NCBI GenBank assembly: GCA_040954595.2
Contig: CM082588.2
Coordinates: 4,278,001 to 4,342,000 of the forward strand
From: Balanoglossus misakiensis
Taxonomy: Eukaryota; Hemichordata
Direction of reading: 5' to 3'
Length of the DNA stretch: 64,000 nt
Part shown: piece by piece, positions 14,901 through 46,003 of the stretch
Position numbering within the stretch: position 1 is the stretch's first letter
Layout of the letters: each line of letters begins with the position of its first letter
Position numbers and translations under genes: made by a program
The notes under the pieces: generated by a model
What the model was told of the DNA's origin: nothing
The model's database searches: none
Seen by the model: only the letters and a program-made list of their open reading frames with translations

Positions 14901-15537
14901 AAAATAAAAACAATGTTCAGTTTTAATACCCACTGATGAGGGGAAACATCAGCTTCAAATTCTTTTCATGGGAGCGCTGTTTTTCTTTTTACAAGATAGA
15001 TAGGTGATGTGTTTTGCTCTGTGAAAGAAAATGGGGGGGGGGGGATTTCAAAATTTTGGCAGTTCGGAAGGGGGGGATTTGAAAATATTGGCAGTTCGGA
15101 AGGGGGGCGTGTGAAAATTTGCGGTAAAAAAAATGAATTCTCCCGCCCCCCCCCCCCTCCAGAGGTGTTTGTGAATGCAGCCTTATAATGCACACTTTCA
15201 TATCTTCATTCAAAAATGTCATTATAACCATCTGGTACTTGTATGTGTTCAGCAAGCAGCATTTTCCACTTAAACCTATCATGAAAGTCTTGGCATGGCT
15301 CATATATATATCCTTTGACATACTTAAGCACAGCTTGGCAGTTTGGAATCCCTTAAAAATGCACCAAATCTCACTAGTTTTCACTGGTTATACCGGGCAG
15401 TCTGTCATACACATACATATGCCCTATTGATTCACACACACTTGACAGGCCAGTTTTAATTGAACTGGCAGGAAAAGGGTTAAATTAAACCTATTGTAGA
15501 TGTTCTAAAATATGATTTTATTTTTCCAATTTTTCAG
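11987..15537 (+). other. Probable first intron of the SCM-like gene
   Basis: No coding signal. Contents: a 14-base G run at 13031-13044 and the inverted-repeat element at 14367-15182. The minus-strand open frame at 11891-12163 overlaps its start but has no recognisable motif. Confidence 0.4.
14367..15182. mobile_element. Harbinger-like MITE with G-rich ends and TTA duplication
   Basis: The left end starts GGCTGCATTCACAAACACCT and runs on through CTGGAGG into a G run. The right end is its reverse complement, finishing at 15182. Flanks are TTA at 14364-14366 and 15183-15185, the 3-bp duplication usual for PIF/Harbinger elements. The 816-bp interior has no transposase. It holds subterminal tandem units of about 30 bp (G run plus ATTTGAAAA, both ends) and two direct copies of a C/G palindromic block (GGGAGGGGGACACCCCCTCCC-like) near 14575 and 14814. 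Confidence 0.8.
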
Positions 15538-15548
15538 AGCACACAAAA

Positions 15549-28081
<12,533 letters not shown>

Positions 28082-28284
28082 CAGAAAAATTACCATTTTT
28101 TACATGTTTTAAGTTTATACATTGATATGATTTTTGATCGATTAAATTATTTTTTCAATCATATCACACGAGTTAGTGTTAAGCTCTGTTAGATACATAC
28201 GGCTAATAAATCTATACACACAGGCTTGAACTTTATGATGTCATAAATTAACAATTTTCAAGTTGCCAGTCGACTTCTGTCACA

Positions 28285-31200
28285 TCAGATTTTGACAAAT
28301 TTCGTGATGTACTCTTGGTATTTCTTGTAGTCTTTCGGTTCACAAGACTTGGGTACTTGTTGGCCTTTGGAGACATAGGACTCGTAGATGGCCTTGGACT
28401 TTCTGTCCACTGTTGGTGGAGTTACATCGTATGAACTATCAAGGGAAAACGCGCTTGTCTGGATTCTGTGAGGGAAAAAAACCAGAGGATTACAAATTCA
28501 AATTCTCTGAAAAACAATAAATATTTCTACCCATGTCATTACATACACAAGTGCTCTACCACTGTTGCACCTTTGAGGTGTTGGAGTTAGCAAATAACAA
28601 ATTATCGAACGAACTGGTACATACATGTGTATGCATATAATTAAAGCAAACATGCAACACAAAAATGCTAATTTTTTCATGTTTTAGAAATAAACCATAG
28701 GAAAGTTATTTATTCATGAATCAAGGCCAGACTAGCATATCACCTTGGTAACAAAAACCATAAACAGTCACACAAACTTGACTCACAGCTTCGTGGTTCG
28801 TTTCATGCTTTTCTTGATGCGTGGCAATTCTGGAGCCAAGGAAGCCTCTATGCATTTCTGTGTGGCGTTCAACTGCAGAGCTACAAATCTACAAGACGGG
28901 AGTGATATATAGATATAAAAATTGTTTATTTAACCCTTATTTCACTACTACTATTCTGATTTATTTTAACCTCTAAAATGTAAAATTCTTGTAATCTCTG
29001 ATTTCTCTTTCTGATTAAAAAAGGGAATGGGTTCTCAAACTTCACTTGATTGAAGTATGAGCCAATGCCGGGCCCAACTTCCAAGATGCTAGATTCAACT
29101 CAATGCATTTGGTATATAAATCGAAAAGATCGCCATTCTCACTTTTGATAGACCTGTACATCATGTCTGGGCGTCTTCTCTATTTCAACTCCGTACGTCT
29201 GCTTCATGGTTGGAAAGATATCCTGAGAATGAGTTAATAAAGATTCATTTCTGAGTTACTTCAGTGGAGATACTGATTCTCAGAAACTGGTAGTGTGTAT
29301 CAATTGACACGCCACAAATATGTGAAAAGCTGTATCATGCAGTCACTAAGTTACGGATAGTGCAAGGAACATCAGTGGATAAATCCACGACATGCAAATG
29401 GATCTCTTGCGTCTGTGTACACTAGGAACACAACTACAGGTCTCGAAATTAAGGACTGTCCGATTGCCTGGCTGTGCCTGCATGCCACACACCTTAAGTG
29501 AAATGATGTTATCCCCTCCCTGAATGGGCGACAATGGGGATGTGAGTAACAACGCTCTCTCTTCATCATCGGTGGTGCTGTCACCACTGCTACTGCTGCT
29601 GTCAGTTATTGAACTCGGTGAACCGGCGAAGTTTTTACGTTCTGTTGTCGTTTTCTGGGCCGCAGTTTTCCTGTAACACATCAATACGACACAATGAAGT
29701 CGTGCGCTTTGTGCCAAGTTGTTCATATCATCAGAATTGAAACAAAACAAAAAAGGCCCACATGGGAAAAACACCACTGTCAGGATAAATTATCACAGGA
29801 CATTCGATGGCTAAGTTGCTTGTCTAGTGATTTTTTGATGATCGACAAATATCATGACATTATCAGATAGCATACCCCGACTCCTTACGTCTACCTGGCT
29901 GAACACGTACTGTGAACGGACTATAATTCACAGCAAATTTAGGCATGAAGTCCCTGAAATACAAACAGAATATTCAACTTATTCTATTGAATACAACAGG
30001 CAAGAAGATAAGAGTATAAGTACAGATTCAATTTTGTCCCTTATTTTCACCCAATTTTCTGTCTTATCCCAATCTCCGACACAGACTATGGTTGCCGCCA
30101 TCTTGTCTGTTGTGGACAGCACACTGCATTATGGGATTGACTGTGTATACACTTTTTGTAACCAGAGTCTCTGGTTTGGCACATGTGCATTAGATGATTG
30201 TTGCCCTTAAGTGAATTTTACCGTTCTGTACCTGATGGAATGTGACATGCCGGAAGAGAAGAGCTCGGAGAGGATGGTCCTTTCATACGGGTGGTAGTAA
30301 TCTATGTATGGGTCAACTTTCTCATCATCAAGGTGACTGACAATCACATTGTCCCCGTTCAGTGACTTAGTAAGCTCGTCGTATGGATATGGCAGTGCTT
30401 CTAGCATTCGCAGATCGTACCATTCTGTGTAGCTGTGGTGGGGAAGACAGAGAGTAACTGTGGTAACTTAACACTTCAGTTGATAAGAACCCCCCCCCCC
30501 CCCCATACAATGATGCGGTTCCAATAACACAGCATACCCTAACATTACTGACCCCAAAACGAATAAATGAATAAAAATATACACAGCAATACTTTGGTGC
30601 TGATTGGCTAATAAATTGATGAATATCTACGAATAAAAATATACACAGCAATACTTTGGTGCTGATTGGCTAATAAATTCATGAATATCTACGAATTAAT
30701 TTAGCAAACCAATCAGAGTGATCAATGCTTGTTATTGGAGAGGATGAGCATGTTTCTGGTCATTGTATGTCAAAAATCCGATTTAACACGAATAAAGAGT
30801 AATATCTTTTGCCTACCATGGTCTCTTCTTTGGAACCAATGACATGGTGTCTTTGTGATGTAAATAATAATCTGTGGGAAGTTCCCAGAGTGGTGGCTTG
30901 TTGTCTTTTGGTTGAAACACACCCAGGAAGAGATTTAGACAACTTTGTTTTTCGGTGTCTGAAAGGAAAGAGATGTGTTTTGCGTGTGTGATGAGGGGTA
31001 TATTAGGGGGCTGTGGGAAGTAAGTTTAAACAAGTAAATTATAAACAAATTACTTGGATGAGTAAGAACTCACCTCAATAATAGTTTGCTCAAGGCAACT
31101 TAGATATTTTGAGAGGAAAAACTGGGGGTCACCATGAACAATTTTGAACGAAAGAGCAAAAGTGTCTCAAATTCGAAATTCAAAATGGCCGCCACACCTC

Positions 31201-34200
31201 AGAAAGAAAATCTGTTTTACACAGTGAGGCCATTGCATGTCTGATTGGTCACAAAGCCTTACCAGAGAACGCGTTGCTGTAGTACCTCGACAAGGTCTGC
31301 GTGATATCTCTGGAGTGTGCTGTCCAGGGTGAAATCTTCCTGTAGGTACTGACGCTATGAACGAGCTGCGAACCACCGTACTGTAACGCTAAAGTGTCGC
31401 CATGATCTTCATACAGTTCCTCTAACATTCTGGGAAAGGGGGGACCAAACAGACAGCTGTGAGAATACACACTGTTCATTGAAAAAGTTTGATGAGGCCT
31501 TTTATCTCAAGGGGTAAAGAATGAAGAAAGATATTATTTGCATAATATATAAACTCTAAGTGGGGGCACACTCCGCTGTTCTAAAGGAGCTATGCAGATA
31601 TTTTTGTTTGTTTATTTGTTTTATTTTCTTACCTAGCAGCATCTGAGTCAAAGTCCACATCAGGTTTGTCTATGACATTCAAAGCATACAACTGTGAAAA
31701 GGTTAGAAAATACAGAAAGAAATATTTTCTGTTATTTGATACTTCATACATGTACATAGTTTCAATAACTTTGATATGGTACCTGTGGGACATATATATT
31801 CTAATATGAACCAAAAGTGTATTTTACCCCTTTCTATGCGAACACACTGTCTTTGACAGCATGTCATGATTGACCCATACATGGACAGAGGAAAATAGAT
31901 TTACTAATACTACTATAACATCATCTGACTCGACTACTCACCTGGTAACCAAAGACACACTTGCCGATTGCGAACTGGGCAGTGTTTGTTCTGTCAAGGC
32001 AGTCCACGCAGTTTGTCCTGGCTACACCACTCTGTGGAGACACAAAAATATCCAGACATGAAAGTCAATCTTTTCTACAACTTGCCATACTTTGCTTCAA
32101 TTGATAGGGCTGGTTCCTCACGGAAAAATAAAATAACTGCTGAATTATCTCGGCCATCTTACCTGTCTACAGATGGGGATGACAGCCTGATGGCTGGTCG
32201 AATTCGCTGCGGCACATCTGAGAAACAAATAAAAGATCCACATTTGTGATTGTACATGACGCAACACAAAAGAGCATTCTTTCTCTTCTGGTGGTTTTCA
32301 ATAATTGCTACAATGAGCAGTGATAACTTTTGGCCAGGTCGTCCAATATTTGTCTCTTTACATTGTTATTTTTCAACCACATACTGGAATATTTACCTGT
32401 CACCCATAAGGACCTTACACTTCATCCCTGGCCCAGAATGGAAGAATCCAGTCCTTTTGACCACACTGTGAGCTATCTCTGCAAGTCTGGCCATGACATT
32501 GACATTCTTACTGCAAATAAAAACTTACATCACTGGATTATGTTACATCCCCTATTTAAAGGTATACAGTCACCTCCAATTTACACACGCCCATATATGG
32601 CTGAAATGGCATATTTGGGCGTTCTAAAGAACATATGGTGGCGCTCTTTTTTTTGCGTGTGCCACCCACTGAAAATCAGTGATTGGCTAGATTTCAATTT
32701 GCCATGGTAACTATAGCTAATTTTAAACAGGTGACCGTATACCTTTAACTGAACTTAGTTGAAACCCTTTGTTTTAGTAGCTTATATAATGTCCAGTCTT
32801 GTAAGTGATATGAGTGTTTGGTTTCTCATTTGGACCGGGAATACAGGGACCACTTGACAACTTACTTTTTTGTTAATCGAGCCATGTCCCAGGCAATGTA
32901 AGAAATGGCATATTGTGGAGGCAAGAACTGGTTGAGATACGTGACTGCACTCTCTAACTGGTCGCTTAATATACTCTCGTGTCGTCGCTTTTCTCGTTTC
33001 TGTGAGCGGAAAAAATGAATTAAGGATGTACGCGCAGAACATAAACCGGAAACAGTGCGCGCCCGGTCTTTTTCCCATAGGATTACATTGAAAATTGCTA
33101 GAAAACAAACTTCTACTATTGTCATTTTCACGAAATTTTACATATAGCTCAATCCAGCAAATATAAATTCATTGGTCAAATAAAATATAGGGGTCACCGC
33201 GCTCTATTTTGAGATAAATTGCGTCAAAATTTTTGCCCATAGACAAACCATTGGTGAAAAATGCTGAGTCATCAGTTTTCTTCTATTATCGGCTAAATTC
33301 ATGGCTCTGTATTTCAAAAACAAGCGCGGTGACCCCTATATTTTATTACGGATTTTCATTATACATACAAAGGAGAATCCAAAAATCCACAATTAAAAAA
33401 AATGACAATACTTTCAATTTTACTGAACGTACATCCTTAATAGGCAATGTATGATATATGCAAGGCTTGGTTAGTTCATGCTGTATAGTCTCCCAATAAG
33501 AAATAAGTTCGTTTACATTTTGGTACGATTCAGGAACCAGGCACAAAAAGCCACAAGGTAGGAATACTTCAAAGACATTTCATGGGATTATAAAATCGTT
33601 ACCTTGACAAGGTTAATGATGACAACAGGAGCACCATATCTGTCAAGAACTTCAGAAAAATGTCGACCGGCGATGTATGCATACGGATCACTGATGTCCA
33701 CTGAAATGAAATTTAAAGGAATGCAGGAAAGTGATCTTTTGTTTAAAGTGGTACAGTTAAAAATTAGTTCCTCAGATACATGTACAGAAATAGGATTTCC
33801 ACATGCACATGGCATGTTGATAATACTATATATCTTGATCTAAATTCAAATGAAGAGTCACACATGATTGGTGGCTTGGGTACAATACTCACATGTGATT
33901 GGTGGTTTGGGTACAATACTCACATGTGATTGGTGGTTTGGGTACCATGTTGGATATATCTTGTGACCACATTCCGGGCACCGATCCTCGGAGTTGAGTG
34001 TAGGATGTATACCGCCCTCTTGTGGGAGACATCACAGATGCATCATGCACTATTTGCTCTGTTTCAACTTCGTTTGCCACTTGTCCCTGTAAATAACAAA
34101 CAAAATTACTGTGGTCATTTTATTCTGTCTATTTGTTAATTTTGTATGCGAAAAAGGAGAAGAACACAAGGCTGTTATTGGTATATAGAACAGTAGAACC

Positions 34201-36544
34201 AATGACCATTCACCTCTGAATTTGCACCTCTTTTCAAAAACCTTGTCCCAGCAAACTGTTTGGATCTCCTCGCGATCAGAGTTAAGTAAATCGATTTTCC
34301 AAATATACAGATATCTAATTATAGTTAAGGAAATTTTTACAGCGATCAAGGTTATTTTACAATCTACAAGCAAGAGGCTGATACTTCCGAAAAGTATCTC
34401 ATTATATGAGTGAAAATTCTCAAACACAAATTATTACGGTAAGTAAAGGATACTTGATTGTCCCATAAATCCATGTATAACATACAGAAGCCACTCCGGC
34501 TGCACGACATTTTCAAAATGTTCCAACATGTGAGAATTCCATACATACTTGTAGTTTGGATGACTGCAAAAACCAAGCTTGGCTTGTTTGATGTCTCCTG
34601 TAAGAGGATATCAAAGACTAAGTCCAGACTGAGGTGTACATGTTTTTAAGTTCTTTGATCACATTGCAATGTCTCTCTCCTTCCCCCCTCGATCGTGTCA
34701 TATCTCCTCCATTCACACAACACATCATCGAAACATTCATATTGAAAACCCAATGAGAGTGTGACATCCACCTACCAGCTATTTTGGCTTCATCGAAATC
34801 TCTGGGCTTCGTAAAGTTGTACTGTAAACTATGTGTCAAGTCATACGAGTAACTGAAATGAAACAAGATAACAAATATAGCATACTGAGTAGGTCAAAGA
34901 AGAACTGTGCTCACTCCTTCTTGATTACAAGGATAAGTAGATGAAAATTCTTACCTGAAGTAGAAGTTACTGGACAAATCAACAGTTTGGAATATTTTCA
35001 CATATCTGAAAATAATCATATCATTAGTGAATAATGAATCGTGAAATAAAGTTGGGGCATATTGGCCCATATATGATATGATATGAATGTTGACAGTGAT
35101 AATGACCGTGCTTGTCTGTTTCGCTTGACCATAAATGCATGACTGAGAGTGAAAGCTGGCCAGTGAGTCATGGAGGAGTGGGAAGAGTCAGTGTCTCACC
35201 TGGACTCATCACTTTGTGGCTGTCTGACTGTATCATTGGGAATGTAAATCATACTGGTGTCTTCAATCTTGTAGATGGTGTGACCTCCAATCACTGCAAT
35301 CCTGTGTGTGAGAGAGATGTTCATCAATAACAGCACAGGGGGCCCTTCCATATCCTAGAACATGGGTTTTCACAGCCCCAGAACTGGGATGTGCCAGCAG
35401 CCTAGTACAGCTCAAAAGAGCACACCCCCTGTACAAGATACATGTATGTAGCCACAAGGAAATAATACATGGCAAAGAGTGGATCTGTCCAATGTTTTCA
35501 AAACTGACAAAAAAATTCCTGGCAGTTTCCACTCACCTTCTTCTTTTGGTGATGAGGATTATGTAATAACCTTCCAGAAATCGGATGAAACCTGAAGAAA
35601 ACACAAAGATCCGCTTGACTACCCATCCAAGTTGAAACTTTCAAATTACTTAAACGTGATCAGAAAATGTCTTCTTTGGTTCAAAAGATATCCAATGTGG
35701 AATATCCAGGATTAATCTTAGTGATCTAAACTATTACAAGCTACGTACTCTACACAAAAATACATTTCCTTACCAACTATTCCAAACGCTGACACAGTCC
35801 GACTTAAACCACTTGATCCCCTTTGAACCAGTTTAGATTTGTTGCCTTCGTTAATCATAATTAATAATTGTTTGATTTCATATGTGGAGTACACCATCTA
35901 GAAGGCAGTGGAGAGTATGTTAGTGTTTACACCCCTATCAATGCTGTGTACTTGGTATGTTCCCATTGCAAACTTCTAAGACTTCTGTATTGATTTTGTG
36001 AGCAATTATACTCATACACACAATTCATACTGTGCAGTGTCATGATTTGCTAGAATTAGTCATGTGATAGGATTGACTATTTTCCCTAGGGAAATAGTCA
36101 CATCGACTATTGAAGTGAAAACTTTCTAACCCTATCATCGTGGATGACTAGGTCCCTTGGTTCCGTTCTGTCAATCTTCAACACTTGAAACTTGGTTTCT
36201 GTGTTGTTGGACCCAACAAGATAAAACCTCTGCAAAACAATGTCAAGATTGTATTTTAAGAAAATAAGTAAGAGAAATATTTGAATTCACCCCGTACACT
36301 TTCCTAGGTTCAATGTGTTTGTCCCTAGTTCCTAGTGATCATATGTGGTCATAGCCCCACCCACTGTGAGAGCATGTTGAACTAGTAGTGGTAGGACTGA
36401 CGATCAGATCTGCAACAATTATGCAGCTATCTCCAAAAGGGGATGCAGCAATGGGCCTTATCCATATTTAGATATTGGACTTACAGCCTTGGTTTCATAC
36501 AGGACAATCCTCTGCACAGAGCCTATAACAGGATTCAACATCAT
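28285..36544 (-). CDS. FIG4: FIG4 polyphosphoinositide phosphatase (SAC domain)
   Basis: 5-phosphatase for PtdIns(3,5)P2, acting with PIKfyve and VAC14 on endosomes. Twenty-four exons on minus: 36485-36544, 36131-36229, 35774-35897, 35537-35591, 35200-35301, 34955-35005, 34776-34852, 34454-34597, 34214-34314, 33924-34086, 33603-33700, 32866-32999, 32397-32510, 32163-32217, 31942-32031, 31633-31691, 31263-31429, 30817-30958, 30232-30432, 29876-29953, 29493-29670, 29143-29222, 28787-28888, 28285-28465. Every junction keeps phase, giving 884 aa (human 907). The SAC catalytic CX5R motif is [10 protein letters not shown] at about residues 466-475 (Cys467, Arg473). Other family segments: [59 protein letters not shown]. 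The Ser/acid-rich linker is in exon 21. Introns hold several small transposons and a duplicated splice donor after exon 10. Confidence 0.95.
30490..30504. repeat. Poly-C run
   Basis: Fifteen consecutive C in the FIG4 intron between exons 18 and 19. It is prone to sequencing length error. Confidence 0.9.
30569..30692. repeat. 62-bp tandem duplication
   Basis: Two adjacent 62-bp copies starting GAATAAAAATATACACAGCA, differing at one base (AATTGATG versus AATTCATG). They lie in a FIG4 intron. Confidence 0.92.
32560..32744. mobile_element. 185-bp TTAA-flanked MITE in FIG4 intron
   Basis: Terminal inverted repeats AGGTATACAGTCACCT / AGGTGACCGTATACCT (one mismatch) with TTAA at 32556-32559 and 32745-32748. 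TTAA duplication is the hallmark of piggyBac-type insertion. No ORF. The left end closely matches AGGTGCACAGTCACCT after the TTAA at 2694 in the PDE gene, and the two share internal CATATATGG. Confidence 0.75.
33024..33436. mobile_element. 413-bp TTAA-flanked inverted-repeat element in FIG4 intron 11
   Basis: Ends GGATGTACG and CGTACATCC are exact reverse complements and are flanked by TTAA (33020-33023 and 33437-33440). Nested inside is a second inverted repeat of about 25 bp (33179-33203 against 33323-33347, core GGGGTCACCGCGCT). The element begins only about 20 bp upstream of the acceptor of FIG4 exon 12, so it may supply that intron's branch region. Confidence 0.7.
33858..33950 (-). repeat. 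31-bp tandem repeat duplicating a FIG4 splice donor
   Basis: Three 31-bp units start at 33858, 33889 and 33920. Each spans the end of FIG4 exon 10 and the start of its intron. Units 2 and 3 carry an identical CACAT|GTGAGT donor; unit 1 has lost it. Use of the second donor (exon end at 33893) would add 31 nt and shift the frame to a TGA within 13 codons. Confidence 0.9.
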
Positions 36545-39192
36545 TTTGACAGATTCTCTGTGTACAGCAGTTGACTACTGGGCGACCACTGACAGCGTCA
36601 GCTAAAGCACGGTCAGATTACTGTGGCTGGAGAGGAAGAAGAGCAAACCAACGTTAGACAAAGGCTACAATAATTGCAAATACTGTCGAGGATGTTCATT
36701 GCAAGCTTATATATCCCAGCTGAACACTACATGTTAGTACTGTGTTGTTTACATCTGTGGTAATGTTTGCATGTAACGATACACCGGAAATTAGACATCG
36801 AACTAGGAAGATTGCGATCATGAATTCATCATAAATACCTCGCGAACTACCCAGTGTTAATGGAAGGTCGTGTTGTATCAATCTTGGGGTTCAGTCATGG
36901 TTACAACCGTCTTTAAATCATAAATTTTCCCTTCAATTCAATTACGGATCAAGACGATGGAGGCGGCCATTGTTGTTTGAAATGCATCATGGGAGCATTA
37001 GTTGACAGCCCCGCCCACTTTAAATATTCAGCCAATCACAGTTCAGCCATTCTGGGACGATAAGGGAAAAGTTACGAAAAGTCATGTAATCCTGAAAGCG
37101 AAATATGGGGCTAAGACAATCCCTGGAAGTAAAAGGTTTAATTAATTAGCGCTGGGGATAATTGATCATTGGGACACGATACAGCTTACGGGTGTCTGGT
37201 TATAATGAAAAGATAGGACGAAGAAAGTATCGATGGAAATAGACAATAGGAATGTACATGACTTTAGATTTATCTGCTTAGATCTTTACTGTGTTGTGTG
37301 ATCGAACAACAGCAGAAAACTTTAAAAAAAACAGTGTTCTACGCAATGGCGTCCACGCTGCATCAAATTAAGATGTTTCATGCACTGCATGGTTGCCATG
37401 GCTACCTAGTGTATGTTTGATTTGCTGACGCACATCTACTAAGCAAAGAGACGGTGGTGGCCAGGGCTTGTGAGAAATAAAAAAAAGTGACGACTTGTCC
37501 TGCCAACCCCTAAAGGTGCACACACAATGGACTTTTCTGCTCATTTCAACTCCTTGTCTCAAAGTTATCATCACGCTGTGTAATTAAATACTTTGTGAAA
37601 TAATGTCGATTTCAAAAGGTGTTTGGTGTACCCTTAATACCATTCCTTACAACACGTGCATGTCCTGTTTGCTTGTTTTGTATTTACCACACTCAAGTCG
37701 CTTAGATACTATCCCCTGATTGAAAATGTGAGTTTCGACAGAGTATATAATTCAAAGAAGGAGTTTAAAGGCAAATTCACAATCGACAAAATCTTTGTCA
37801 CGTGAATTTGGGGTATAAGCTTACTATAGCTACTGCCAGGTACAGACAAGTTAAATTAAGTGGTGTTTTGCAAAATTGTTCAACTGCCACGAGCTTATGA
37901 ATTTCAGTAGTCGAAATTTAAACTTTCTAGAATCGAACTAAAACAGAGTATTTTACTATTGAGCTAGCAGATACTTTGTTTATCTCAAAACACCCCTTCA
38001 TTGTGCAGTATTCATCAACTCTTTAACTTTATGGACAGAGCCATTTGTAAACTTCTAAGACCGGGTACCAAGAGTCATCGCAAAATTTGAAGAAAGTCTT
38101 CAAAATGTTTTCTTTCACTGTTTGAAGAGTTTTCCCTCTTACCATTCATTAATTGTAAACGTTGTCAACGTAGAAAAACGTGGTTTGGTAGCAACCGCCT
38201 CGGAGTGTCAATTTCACAATCCCGATCAAATGAGACAAACACCTGGCGTGATCAATACAGGTAGCTATTTTATATAAATCCGTATGTCTACAATACATGG
38301 CCACACTTTTAAAGCGTAAATTCGTTATACTTCTTGTCATATTGAGTCACCGTTCGTCACTATTCACGCTACATTCTGAAGTGCATTCACTACATTGCGA
38401 GTACGTGTGCTAACCCAACAAGGGCACTGGGAATACATTCCACATCTTTGCAATAAAGAACTCGCAAATCCTACTTAATCCCACCTATTCAAGCGAAATG
38501 GACAGAGGGCTTCCCGGAGTCGCCAGGAGCGACATGATGTATGAATGCGTGTTTAGAAATGGATTAGTCGATCACTCAGCGAAGCCCCCTTCACGGGGGG
38601 TCCAACCCTAGCTTGAATACCCTAACCTACTGAGACTTGGCAACCGTCCCAGAAGACTTCGAAAGTGATGCTGACTTTTGCATTGTGAAATTAACTCGCA
38701 CGCTCAACGGTTCCTTTTGGTGTTTGTGTAGACACTTTAATAAAGGTTTTATTTTAAATAGTCGCGGCCATGACTGCGTTAATGCTGTATACTGTCGACA
38801 CTCCTGGCTATTTCATGGCCCAATTGCAGATCATAGAAACTGGAATATCTAACAACCCAATCTCAGAACCATTTGAAGAACGAATAAAACTGAGCCGACA
38901 CCACAAATGAGGCCTGAAAAATGCTTCTCTGAAATCATGTTTGAAGATGTTTGGAATATTTTCATGGAGTAGTGATCGTTTACTTTGGACGGCGAGTCGT
39001 TGGGTATTGTTGCCATGACAGCCGAACAAATGCTTCGTGCATATATAAGACGAGGAGGCAACGGTCCCCAGTTAGTTGATTTGACTCGCGTGTACGAACT
39101 CATCGTAGTCGTCGTGAGCTACAGTCCACGAAACTCTCTGCCAACCATTCACTGTCAAGTTGCCATTTTCACTCCCAAAGCAAGCTTCAAAA
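36545..39192. promoter_or_regulatory. Intergenic region with FIG4 and tubulin promoters
   Basis: FIG4 runs left and the first tubulin gene runs right. On minus, 36955-37045 has a CCAAT-type box, GGGCGGGG, CCCATGATGCA and a YY1-like GGCCGCC element, a plausible TATA-less FIG4 promoter 420-500 bp upstream of its ATG. A TATATAA box at 39042-39048 on plus lies 145 bp upstream of the tubulin ATG. Nothing else coding is visible between them. Confidence 0.45.
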
Positions 39193-42648
<3,456 letters not shown>

Positions 42649-43490
42649 CAACAATATATGTAGTTGTAAATAGAGATCAATCAGATAATATATATTTAGT
42701 TATTTCTGAATCTTTTTTCTGTAACCTCAATTTCAAAAGTCTGGAGTTTTTCTTATGTATTTGTACATTAAATTTCATATTGAAAACAAATATGTGCTTT
42801 CTGGTATTATATTCTGACATGTGTCATGTCTGCGTAAAGCAGAGACTAAGCAAAGAGTAAAGACGCCGCATTTTCTTAGACTACTACCAGATTGGGCCAA
42901 TGTTAGCCATGGAAAGAATTCGGCACGCCCGACCCCTATCGTGAGACAGGGAAGAAGACTACTATACAACCCAAGCTATTTCGTCATTGGACTGAAATAA
43001 AACGAGACAATACGAATAACAGAGAAAATAAAAAGATTGGGACGAACATAACATGGACATCCCTTGTCATTCATTCATTCATTCGAGTGAATGGCGTTAT
43101 TTTTATTAGCTTGTTCAAACTGTACAAACAGTCCACTATCGTTGATAATATTCATTAGTCATACACACATCAAAGGGTTCATGGTTAAAGCAAAAGACAA
43201 GACCACAAATCGCAATTTTCGAGGAAAGGTATTTTATTGGGAAAATGACAGTATCAGAAAATGTCAAGTTGTGCAGAGCTGCCATGTTAATCTACTGAAT
43301 ATGGATTTTGGAAGATTTATTTATCAACGTTCATTACTATCATACAGCCAATCTTGAATGCTTCTAAAAGATTGAAGCTGCAGTGACCATGAAGTTCTCG
43401 TCGGAAAATGTAGTAACTGTACTCTATTGTAGCTGTTGAACACGAAGGAATGATTGCAATGTCACACACGTCTTCTTACTTTTTCATTGT
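42649..43490. other. Convergent 3' UTRs of tubulin copies 1 and 2
   Basis: Holds the ATTAAA of copy 1 (42767-42772, plus) and the AATAAA of copy 2 (43238-43233, minus). No other coding signal. Confidence 0.6.

Positions 43491-46003
<2,513 letters not shown>

Noticed and set aside
15021-15193. Proline/phenylalanine-rich minus-strand frames
   Set aside because: Low-complexity reading of the G-rich end of the 14367-15182 transposable element.
29346-29777. 143-codon minus-strand frame taken as a whole gene
   Set aside because: Only 29493-29670 is coding (FIG4 exon 21); the ends run into introns past good splice sites.
33858-33950. Three evenly spaced repeats considered as a CRISPR-like array
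   Set aside because: The units are contiguous with no spacers, lie in a eukaryotic gene, and are explained by tandem duplication.
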